A stretch of 64,000 bases of DNA from Liopterus haemorrhoidalis (taxonomy: Eukaryota > Arthropoda > Insecta > Coleoptera > Dytiscidae), in NCBI GenBank assembly GCA_963971575.1, contig OZ020612.1:186001-250000 (forward strand), in the 5' to 3' direction. Below are positions 55,895 through 64,000 of this stretch, in pieces; positions within the stretch are counted from its first letter, which is position 1, and every line of letters starts with the position of its first letter. The notes below the pieces were generated by a model. That model saw only the letters and a list, made by a program, of their open reading frames with translations. It did not search any database and was not told the origin of the DNA. The position numbers and the translations under genes are program-made.

Positions 55895-56506
55895 AATATA
55901 AGTACAAATTTATTAGAAATACAGAAGAGATTTTTTCCAGGTTAAGCACCGTTCAAAAAAGTCATAAATATATTTAAAAGCAATTTCCCTCTGTGTCAAA
56001 GGAAAAGGGTTTGATCAATGTGTTGCACTAGTTTTCACCTGTGGAGAAAAAACAACTTTAATACGGAATGGGAAAACTCGCCGCGAGCTAACTCGTCGCA
56101 CGTTCAACTGATCGCGGTGGCTGTTTTTTCTTACTATTTAGTATTTGTTTCTAACTGATTACAAATCTGTTTCAGTCGTATAATCCATAGGTAATTTGAG
56201 TTATATTACTTTAATCCTATTATGAAATAATTTGTCATTTGCGCATGAGCAATTATGTGACAAAATTACAACATATTCCAGGAATTATAGCAGAAAATTA
56301 ATTAGTAATAGTGAATTAGTGATAGAAAATTAGTGAATTAGTAATAAAATATGTTGAATTCTTTAAAATGTGTAATTTATAAAAAAATATAGTTACAGAT
56401 AAAAACGGTTTTTGGCTTTGTTTATTGACTGCAGAACAGTAGGAACAAACAACCTCCGCGATCACTTGAACTCGCGGTGTGATTGTCGCGACGAGTTGTC
56501 CTAAAC
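55895..56506. other. Intron stretch without recognised features
   Basis: Only AT-rich sequence with short reiterated TTAGTAATA-like motifs at about 56300-56350. Confidence 0.45.
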
Positions 56507-56783
56507 CAGTGTTTCTCAACAGGTGCTCCGCAGAAAAATTTTATTGGTCCGCGAAAGTTTTTGTATATGTTTTTTGCAGTTATTTTTTATGTAACTAATT
56601 TATATTTTGTTTATCTTCTGTAACGTTTCTGTGATTATCTACAAATAGAATAAATGTATTTAGTAGCACATTAAATATATTTGTTTTCTTGCAAAAAATT
56701 AACCAATAATTATTATTAGTGGTCCGCGTTAGAAAATTATGTATTTTACTGATCCGCGGTGCGTTTTTGGTTAAGAAACGCTG
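56507..56783. mobile_element. hAT MITE (CAGTGTTTCT family), 277 bp
   Basis: Ends CAGTGTTTCTCAAC and TTGGTTAAGAAACGCTG are inverted with two differences. Flanks TCCTAAAC and TCCTAGAC are an 8-bp duplication with one mismatch. ATTGGTCCGCG and TGATCCGCGG motifs mark both sides of the interior. Confidence 0.88.
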
Positions 56784-57954
56784 TCCTAGACCGACGAAAT
56801 TTTGTTTGAAAGAATGGTCAAACAGCCATGGAAAGAGCAATGCTTCGTATAATCAGAGCTTATAAGAAAAACAGCAATGTAGTCTTTATCAATAGCATTA
56901 CTAATTTTTTTTAAGTTTGGACGAAAGGGCTAAATACTTGGCTTTGATTTTACTTATGTTTGCGGTGATATTCTTGACGGTAATAAATATCAATGTTCTA
57001 GGCAAGATTCTAACCCGGTACATAAGATACTGGAAGCAGAGCTTTGAGCCACAGAGTTACTGAGAACGGTACATTTAATTGAATTTAGGTTTAATGAAAG
57101 ATTTTATTGTAGTAATTTTGAATATTGGAATTAATTTTGCGAACATTAGGAGTAATCCTGGAGGTATCGAGCTCGTCCATTGGGCGATGGGCATTAAATG
57201 TTAATTGGCATTAAAAGCGGCAACAGAAACTGAAATCATCACAATTGCATGAGAAATCACTTATTCATTCGAAGGTCGACATGAAATCTGCTACTATTGA
57301 CGCCAGATAACACGCACAAAGAATTTCTGAAGCCAAGGAGCGGCAGGCAAGTACAGGGTGGGTTATGTGTACAGGTTGAATCAAAATAATCAAACACAGC
57401 GATTTTTTTATGATGCACAAGTCATCCAGAAAGTAAAAAGGGTTAAGTGGCGTAACTAATAACGGGGCAAGTCCCGGGAGTCCCGACGTTGAGTGCTAAA
57501 TTTTTAATACACATATGTAAAAAAGAAGGAAAAAAAATATAATAAGTTCTTAATAAATAAATAATTAAAAATAATTGACTATTTCATATAATAACTAGTT
57601 ACAACAGTTTATTTTAGAGATATTTTATTTCAACTTTGTAAAACTTATGTTGATTATTATTTTGTAAATAAATGGTTGCCATTTTCAAATGGTTAACATA
57701 AAAATATGACTTTTTGGTGTTATTGTAAAGCTAATTTAATGTACTTTTAGGAATAAAATATAAAATTATCGATTCCCTATGCTAGGTCAAAAGTTAACAT
57801 AATTTCTGGTGAAACCGGAAGCGCCTCAGAATTCTTAAGGTAACCTTTAGATGGCATTTTCGTCTAGTTTAACTTTTGTTCTGAAGATTTTTTGTATCTT
57901 TACAAATAAAGGAGATTTTCGGGGTGCCCCGTTTCAAACAAACACCCTGTATAT
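56784..57954. other. Intron stretch with a possible eroded TIR element
   Basis: TACAGGGTG at about 57353 and CACCCTGTA at about 57943-57951 are inverted over 9 bases only, so an eroded Tc1/mariner element of about 600 bp is possible. No coding motif was seen. Confidence 0.35.
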
Positions 57955-58072
57955 ATATAAATACTGCACATATTTAGAAACCTAAATAATGGTATTAGGC
58001 ATTCGAATTAAAATTTACAAAAAAAATATTTCAACATAAAATTTGTTTTGGCATCCCAAAGGATCGAAAATC
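57955..58072 (-). mobile_element. Penelope-like 3' terminal unit, family C (copy C5), partial
   Basis: AAATACTGCACATATTTAGA to TTTGGCATCCCAAA matches the distal part of the unit. It breaks into the inverted arms that begin at 58077. Confidence 0.65.
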
Positions 58073-58076
58073 GATA

Positions 58077-58351
58077 CAGTTAGAGCAAAATATTCTTGAT
58101 GTCATTGCTGTAATCATTCTTGAGATGTGCGGTAAAGTAATAAAATATTTAAAAATTGATATTAAGTGTGAATTTTCACATTTTTCAAGATTTCGCCGGT
58201 ATTTAATCATCATTCACTTACTAAATACCTGCGAAACCCTGAAAAATGTGAAAATTCACACTTAATATAAATTTTTTAAATATTTTATTACTTTATCGCA
58301 CATCTCAAGAATGATTAGAGCAATGACATCAAGAATATTCTGCTCTAACTG
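58077..58351. repeat. Inverted pair of Penelope-like terminal segments (about 128-bp arms)
   Basis: Arms 58077-58204 and 58223-58351 are inverted copies with several mismatches. Each holds AAGTGTGAATTTTCAC, GCAGGTATTTA-like sequence and an outer block (ATTCTTGATGTCATTGCT). The spacer is about 18 bp. Head-to-head partial copies are a known integration form of Penelope-like elements. Confidence 0.75.
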
Positions 58352-59014
58352 CAAGATATATATGTAGGTAATTTATCACAGCTATTCAAACTGTAAGTGA
58401 ACAGGTGAAATAATTATATATTGTTAGTTGTCGCAGGTACGTACATTATTGTCGCATTGCTCGCGATCAACACAATACCGTTTTGATATAATAATGGCTG
58501 CTGCACTGTTCCGATTGAAATTAGCATCAACGAATATTAATTTAGTTGCACAATTAAAGTGGATTGTTCTCAATGTTACGTAGACAACGTTCCTGCTCAG
58601 GATAAATGCATTCGCTCAAAGGATAAATAAACAACTTCGAGCGAAATAAGAACAAAAACAATTATATCCGCATGGCAGAACTAGCTACTGCTGCTACATT
58701 AGATACACTCTAACAATGAAAATATGTCGTTTAAAGACTATTCATAAACTCTATCAAAGACAGCAGTAAATTAATTCCGTCCTTCATTCCATCCTTGCAG
58801 GTGAAAAATAAAATAAACAATAATATGTTCCCAACGTCTAGACAGGCGTATAAGGGGCAGAGAAGTAAGTTCAACGATTCTAGACCGCCGGTCATAGATA
58901 TGAAAGCCACGTGATCAGTGAGACGTTTCAATCGGTCTTATTATACCTGTATAAACAGGTACTCATTATAGATAATAAATACTTGACGCAAGTCGACCCC
59001 AGAGTTGACTACAC
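58352..59014. other. Intron stretch without recognised features
   Basis: No bounded repeat or gene could be supported. Confidence 0.5.
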
Positions 59015-59625
59015 CAGTGTTCTACAACCCGTGGTCCGCGGGATATTTTGATCGTGTAGATGCACACCTCTATTCACGAGTATATAGCAAATTTTTTTAG
59101 TCGACGCAGAAGTTAACTTTTGTCCGAACCATGATTTATTTAATATTTACTGGTCCCACTAACGTCTTTTACGGCTATTTTTCATACTTCTGAAGAAGTT
59201 CTTTGGAATAATCGCTTATAAAAGGAAGATATAGAAATGTTTCCACTTTTGGAAGAATTTTTGATTGCTGCTGATGTCAACCAGAAAGTCATATTCAACA
59301 ATAAGTCAACATTTAAGAGCATTAGCTGAAAATTTTAATAATTATTTTCCTGAAAATGAGGATCCTCATAAAGGTAACCTCTGGATTAATAATCCATTCT
59401 TGAATGATATAAAGTCATGTGCACTTGATCCTCGTGAAAAAGAAAAGCTGATCGAGTTGTCTTGTGATGTCACTCTGGTGTCCAGACATAAAATGCAATC
59501 ATTGTCTCAATTTTGGAAATCGCTAGAAAAACCACCCTTTCACGAGATATTTGCCGTACAATATATGATTAGTCATCAGGATAACATTTTTAAAAGAATT
59601 TATATTCCGTAAAATCATCAAAGTA
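59015..59625 (+). pseudogene. hAT element relic: CAGTG-type 5' end plus transposase C-terminal fragment
   Basis: The left end CAGTGTTCTACAACCCGTGG with GGTCCGCGGG matches the termini of the small hAT elements at 33477, 48748 and 56507. Behind it, 59237-59262 encodes EMFPLLEEFLIAADV. After a frameshift, 59280-59560 encodes STISQHLRALAENFNNYFPE, then NLWINNPFLND, REKEKLIELSCDV and SLSQFWKSL. This is the segment before the hAT dimerisation domain in ZBED5/SCAND3-like (Buster-type) transposases. The conserved C-terminal dimerisation block is replaced by unrelated residues. No 3' end was identified. Confidence 0.8.
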
Positions 59626-59955
59626 TTTATAAAATGGATCATCTATATTTATCTCAATAAACATATTTTTAGATTTTTTTTGTGTCTGTTGGGATTTTAA
59701 TTTTATATTCTGTAAATTGACAATTATTAATTGGTCCTTAAACTTGTTTATAGAATTTATGCAACCAGCGTTCCAGTCCTTATAGCCGTCTCGTGTTTCC
59801 TTATAGCATGGTGATTCAAATTAACGTCTATCTCTCTACCTCCTGTAAGGCGAAAACTTAATAAAAGGATAATTTGTTTACGTATGGATCATCACGTGTT
59901 TTTTGTTTCTATCGATTCTCGCGCCGTTTTTACATTGAGAAAAGTGATAAATTTA
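59626..59955. other. Intron stretch without recognised features
   Basis: It may include the eroded 3' part of the hAT relic. No inverse CACTG end could be assigned. Confidence 0.4.
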
Positions 59956-60370
59956 AAAAAAGAACAATAATATTAATATAGCAATGAAAAACTTTAAAAC
60001 CATCGATAATTTACATAGTCAATTAAAAGATAGGGATAAAAAAGAATTAAAATTTAATATTATATATTGTATACTGTGTAAAAATTGTGAAGCTAAATAT
60101 GTTGGTCAGAGCAAAAGATATTTAAAAACCAGACTAAAAGAACACGATAATAATATTATCAAAAATAAAATAGACAATAACAGAAGAAATATTTCAAGTG
60201 TGGAACATGCTAATAATTTAAAATATGAATTTGATTATCTCAATCCTAACATTCTAAACACCGAAACAAATTTAACAAAACGACTGCTACTAGAAATGAT
60301 TTATATAAAAAATTGATGTGAAGTGTGAATATTCACACATTTCAGGGTTTCGCAGGTATATAATAAGTGA
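59956..60370 (+). pseudogene. Penelope-like retroelement, GIY-YIG endonuclease fragment and 3' end
   Basis: A 110-codon frame from 59984 encodes NIIYCILCKNCEAKYVGQSK then RYLKTRLKEH. This is the GIY-YIG nuclease of Penelope-like elements (here IIY...YVG), with the element-specific CX2C cysteine pair and the catalytic Arg in TRLKEH. It is followed by SSVEHANNLKYEFDYLNPNI and LTKRLLLEMIYIKN, the typical end of the domain with the conserved Glu in LEM. The reverse transcriptase is absent, so it is 5'-truncated. The stop is at 60316, and the next 55 bases are the family C terminal unit, which defines family C as this element's 3' end. Confidence 0.88.
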
Positions 60371-60564
60371 AGGCGGTATGCTGAGTGTGTAGGACAAATT
60401 TTACTTTGTAGTAATCACGGCAAAATGAACGATATTTTTAAAATAATTTATCGTCTGTTAATCATATAATAAGACTGGTTATTAAATTTACGCTCTTAAA
60501 AATTAAATGCATCATTTGTCAAAATATAACTAGAATTTTGACAAAATAATTTCAACATAATAAA
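60371..60564. other. Short AT-rich spacer
   Basis: Includes the inverse of the SINE family B body (AAATTTACGCTTTTAAAAAT-like at about 60480-60510), so the B5 copy may extend to here. Confidence 0.4.
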
Positions 60565-60860
60565 AATGCAAAAAAAACAGAAAAAATAAAATTCACTCCG
60601 TACTCGAACTCGAAACCCTTCGTTTCACACCAGTGCTCTAACCCATTACGCTATCGCACACCTTGCATGTGAGTGTCTTACATTGGTATAACTTTTGTAC
60701 TTTGTGAACCAAAAATCACAAAAAATGCGTTATTTTCCGAAAACATAATCTGATCAAAAATTCCTGTTGTACTATTTCGGTTCACACCAATATACATTAC
60801 TTTTTTTAGATTTTTAGTTTAAACCATCTGGGCTACAGGGTGTGGGACAAAATTTTTTTT
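60565..60860 (-). repeat. SINE-like repeat, family B (copy B5), with 5' leader
   Basis: On the minus strand, ACCCTGTAGCCCAGATGGTT leads to a tRNA-like head at about 60661-60600 (GATAGCGTAATGGGTTAGAG, then GAGTTCGAGTACGG as B box) and ATTTTATTTTTTCTG. The leader is shared with B2 (13656). The head differs from B3 (GTGTAGTGGTTAGCA), so at least two tRNA-head variants share one body. Confidence 0.75.
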
Positions 60861-61642
60861 GCACAATTTTGGCAAAAATCGCATCAAAATAATTTATTTT
60901 GCAAAAATAAAAATTTGATCGTTAATCCACGTACTAAGGGCTTTCATTTGATACCCTACTCCATCTATTGATTAACTTCATTTGGAAATTCATTATATTT
61001 TTGAAAAATATTTAATATTTATTTAGTCGACATGCACACTTAACTGTCTAAACAAGTAGGAAGATTTTAAAAAATGTGCGTTAAATTGAAATGTATTTAA
61101 TGTGTATTTTAACTATTGATTTAATTTTTTTAACTATTTATCTAATTTATTTTTTTAACATTTTTTATATATTTTTTATATTTGCAAGTAAGTTTATTAT
61201 ATATATTAATATTGTTTCTGTAAATTTTTATATATATATTTAAAAAAAAAAAATGTAATTCCATGTAATAATTTTGTAATACAATATCTTCTAGTCTTTG
61301 AAAATGATTCAGAGAGAATCGGAACTAGTCAGCAAATAAAATATGTTTTAACTATTTGACAAGAAAAGAACTTAGTTTTATTAGACCGATACCCAAAAAA
61401 TTAATACTTAACCAAACCATTTAATACGGTCAAAGAATCTATTTATACAATTAAAAAAAGAAGTCTAAATACTTCTATTTACTAGTATGGTTGTAGCTGG
61501 AATTGATATTAAGTATTAATACTCACTGAGTGAACTCGTCAGTTCGTCAGCATATCAGAAAATAAAATTGGGAAAGGAAAAATTTCTCTGTACATTTGTC
61601 TTACCATGAAATTTATAAATTATTCTTTTATATAATACTAAC
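60861..61642. other. Intron stretch with a shared repeat fragment
   Basis: GGGCTTTCATTTGATACCCT (about 60930-60955) is the inverse of fragments at 30807, 31910 and 39578. Otherwise AT-rich. The transporter intron ends here. Confidence 0.5.
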
Positions 61643-62052
61643 CATGACAGATCCAATGATGATGGGCGTAACAAATGTAGGCAGTCCACTATTGGTGTTG
61701 TCAAATATTTTTTCAGCATAAAAAATCACAGCGTTGATTCCACACAATTGTTGGAAAACCATCAATCCTAGGGAGATCACCAGACCTTTTTTGGCAGCTT
61801 TGCTATTTAGCAAATCCGTGAAATGGGCTGTCTCTTTTCTGTCCTCTATCAAATGGTCTGTTATCTTGGTTAATTCATCTTCAACATCAGCCTGCTTTCC
61901 ACGGAAGAACTGCAGAGCTGAGCGAGCTTTCTCAGGTTTTCCGTGCCCCACCAACCACTGTGGAGACTCAGGCATCCAGCTGAAGGAGACCAGGAAGATG
62001 ACGGGTACTGCAGCTGGTATGAGGGCGAATAATTTGTAGTCGTCCGCCATTC
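61643..62052 (-). CDS. Tret1-like sugar transporter, internal exon (TM6, central loop, TM7-TM8)
   Basis: The exon of 410 bases lies between TTGTTAG/GAATGG and GTCATG/GTTAGT. It starts with two bases completing a codon begun in the preceding exon (outside the window) and ends in phase 0. It encodes GMADDYKLFALIPAAVPVIF (TM6) and WMPESPQWLVGHGKPEKARS, which carries the PESPxxL motif after TM6. A cytoplasmic loop of about 60 residues follows, then TM7 with FQQLCGINAVIFYAEKIF (QQxxGxN), typical of sugar porters. The start of TM8 (TPIIIGSVM) closes the exon. All family motifs are intact. Exons for the N-terminus and TM1-TM5 must lie to the right of position 64000. Confidence 0.95.
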
Positions 62053-62765
62053 CTAACAAGAACATATTTTTTACTGAGTTTGTAATGGCCAGTCACATCC
62101 ATTGATATTTAATGGAGGTGAAGGAGGAATATCAATAGTAAGTAATGGACGCAGATGCAACTAACGTCCACCTATAAATATTATACATGGAACGGACAAG
62201 GAAACATATGGGCTTCTCTTACTTCACATTACATCTTTATGTTATGTTTCTTTGACAAATTCAATAAATTCGTTGATATATGATACCAAAGCAATATTTG
62301 CACTTGTAATTATTTAAACTAACAATAATTGGAACTTTTCAAGTATAAAAGAAATTTTAGGATTTTGTATCCCGTAAATCTTATAGGTACAACCAGATGT
62401 TCGAATTTCAACGAGAATTTTTCGATTTAAGAATTACAATCCCAACTCGGGATACACAATCTGTAATTCCCGATTTGCACTGAAAATTCCAGAATCGAAC
62501 TAAAGAAGATATTATTATTATTAGGAATTTGAAATAAAAATACTTGGTGTAATACAGGGGTGTCAATCTCATTTCAGCCCCGGGCCATTTTTATAACAAG
62601 TAAAATTCTTGCGGGCCGCACCATATGTATTTATATTATTACTCATTCAGTTTTTCCTTATTCCCATTTTTCTGAATATTTATTTGAAAGAATTAAAATA
62701 ATAACTTTTAAATATTAACTAAATTTTGCCTAAATATTTTCTTTATCGAACGACAAAATAAAAAT
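62053..62765. other. Transporter intron; isolated hAT 5' end at 62555
   Basis: CAGGGGTGTCAATCTCATTT followed by CCCCGGGCCATTTTTAT is the 5' terminus of a widespread hAT-type repeat. Its 3' partner was not found before the next repeat. Other sequence is unassigned. Confidence 0.5.
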
Positions 62766-62968
62766 TTAAGTGAAGTGTGAATTTTCACACATTTCAGGGT
62801 TTCGCAGGTATTTAGTAAGTGAATGATGATTATTTGGCAAAACATGCCAAATATGCCAAAACATGCCAAATATGCCAAAACAAATTTTATGTTAAAATAT
62901 TTTTTTTGTTAATTTAATTCGAATGACTATTACCATTATTTAGGTTTCTAAATATGTACAGATTTTTT
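62766..62968 (+). mobile_element. Penelope-like 3' terminal unit, family C (copy C6)
   Basis: AAGTGAAGTGTGAATTTTCA, then CAGGGTTTCGCAGGTATTTA, to GGTTTCTAAATATGTACAGA. Around 62836-62880 a short block (CCAAATATGCCAAAACATG) has expanded to about two and a half tandem units not present in other copies. Confidence 0.75.
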
Positions 62969-62974
62969 TTTTTT

Positions 62975-63250
62975 ATATAGCAAGGTTCATTCAAATTTTG
63001 AAAATCACGCCTATGGCTTCCATTGGTTGTATTAAGTCTAATGGTTAACGTTCTCGCTTCCTAATTTGCAAACTGCAGTTAGATTCCTGTCAATTTTATT
63101 TTTTCTGTTTTTTTTGCATTTTTATTTATTTTTTTTATTTTTTCAAATGTTGTTGTTAAGTTATATATTTGCAAATGTTGCATTTAATTTCTAAAAGCGA
63201 AAATTTAATTACCAGTGGAAATTGGCGCAATTTTCAAAATCTTAATGAAC
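62975..63250 (+). repeat. SINE family B (copy B4) preceded by an inverted copy of its own 3' end
   Basis: 62978-63034 is the inverse of the family B 3' end (AGCAAGGTTCATTCAAATTT, CCTATGGCTTCCATTGGTTG). It joins directly to a tRNA-like head (TCTAATGGTTAACGTTCTCG) and body, which end normally at CAAAATCTTAATGAACC. The result is a snap-back arrangement with 3' ends on both sides. Confidence 0.7.
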
Positions 63251-63255
63251 CTTAT

Positions 63256-63802
63256 ATAAAAAAATCAGCTGTGGCCACCACAGGACCGACCGCCATCATA
63301 AAGTTCTTATATAAAATAATGTATTTATTTAGCAGCGGAGTAGAAATAACTTGGCCTAATATTTTCTAGCAGAGATATTATTTATCATGACCATGGAAAC
63401 GTTACATATAAGTATGAAAAAATTGAGACTTTTACAAAAAAAAAAAAATTACAAAAATTATTCGAAATTTTTCGTTTTATCAAAAAACGTCTCAAATAAA
63501 AGTTATTAATTATTGCTTTTATAGCAAATTTTGTTCTATAAATTTTTTTCTCTTGTGAAATATTCACAAAAATCTTAAAATCGACACGAGAAAACTCCCA
63601 TTTTTAGTCAACCGATTTTTACCAAAAGTTGATCAACTTGTGCCATTGATGGCAAAAACTTAAATATACAGTTTCATACATCATGCTAAAAATAGTCAAA
63701 ACGTTACGTAGGGACCTCAATTCGTGGAGATCCATCGAAATTTCGAAATGTCAAAATCGGTATGATCACAATACCTTCCTTATATATGTTGGCGGTCGGT
63801 AA
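63256..63802 (+). repeat. Family A repeat (copy A5), lacking the microsatellite
   Basis: Starts AATCAGCTGTGGCCACCACA with ACCGACCGCCATC and ends TTGGCGGTCGGT. About 80 bp including the GACA microsatellite and TTTGCTCTGCAC are deleted at about 63679, but both inverted ends are intact. Confidence 0.88.
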
Positions 63803-63805
63803 AAA

Positions 63806-63995
63806 AAAATACTGCACATATTTAGAAACCTAAATAATAGTATTAGGCATTCGAATTAAAATTAACAAAAAAAATAAATAAATTAACATAAAATTTGTTT
63901 TGGCATCCCAAATAATCATCATTCTCTTATTAAATACCTGCGAAACCCTGAAATGTGTGAAAATTCACATTTCACATCCATTTTTGTCATGAATC
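63806..63995 (-). mobile_element. Penelope-like 3' terminal unit, family C (copy C7)
   Basis: Abuts the right end of A5 (GGTCGGTAAAA then AAATACTGCACATATTTAG). It runs to the CACATTTCACATCCATTTTT end near the window edge. Confidence 0.7.
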
Positions 63996-64000
63996 TATAT

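Noticed and set aside
57353..57951. TIR element bounded by TACAGGGTG / CACCCTGTA
   Set aside because: Only 9 bases are inverted and the sequence inside the ends diverges, so it is kept only as a weak note.

Overview
The window is a piece of a large, AT-rich, repeat-dense insect nuclear genome. The evidence is two split protein-coding genes with GT-AG introns and clear insect orthology (an alpha-adrenergic-like octopamine receptor and a Tret1-like sugar transporter), together with many eukaryotic transposon families: non-LTR retroelements, Penelope-like elements, hAT, Tc1/mariner and Harbinger transposons, and tRNA-derived SINEs. The order of insect cannot be fixed from sequence alone. A hemipteran or another insect with a large genome is plausible, but that is inference.

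Gene layout. On the plus strand, three internal/3' coding exons of the octopamine receptor Oamb lie at 20709-20945 (TM3-TM4), 34429-34645 (second extracellular loop-TM5) and 49795-50729 (third intracellular loop, TM6-TM7, C-tail, stop). They are separated by introns of 13.5 and 15.1 kb. The exons for the N-terminus, TM1 and TM2 were not found in the first 20.7 kb and probably lie upstream. On the minus strand, three 3' coding exons of a Tret1-like sugar transporter lie at 62052-61643, 53687-53394 and 52363-52133. Its 5' exons lie beyond the right edge. The two genes converge tail to tail, with about 1.4 kb between their stop codons.

The rest is mobile-element sediment. Non-LTR relics include jockey-like (1.2 kb, 3 kb, 24.7 kb), I-clade with RNase H (18.3-18.8 kb), RTE-like (28.6-29.3 kb, and 44.4-44.8 kb with a 17-bp target-site duplication) and a CR1/jockey-superfamily fragment with 263 uninterrupted codons (47.4-48.1 kb). 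Penelope-like material includes a GIY-YIG coding fragment at 60 kb and many copies of its 3' terminal unit. DNA elements include at least six hAT-type elements with 8-bp duplications, mariner relics at 5.9, 52.6 and 54.6 kb, a Harbinger transposase fragment at 40.4-40.8 kb, and a 571-bp foldback element. Two tRNA-derived SINE families and a 600-bp family with a central CAGA/GACA microsatellite are also present. Nested insertions give relative ages in several places.

The most interesting signals are: (1) hammerhead-like RNA motifs at 8.8, 9.1, 9.25 and 10.5 kb with compensatory stem II changes, two of them in the arms of a perfect 122-bp inverted repeat; (2) near-perfect long hairpins (113-bp arms at 55.7 kb, about 245-bp arms at 14.1 kb, about 85-bp arms at 22.1 kb) that could make double-stranded RNA; and (3) an hAT transposase relic lying behind the same type of terminal sequence as the small hAT elements around it.
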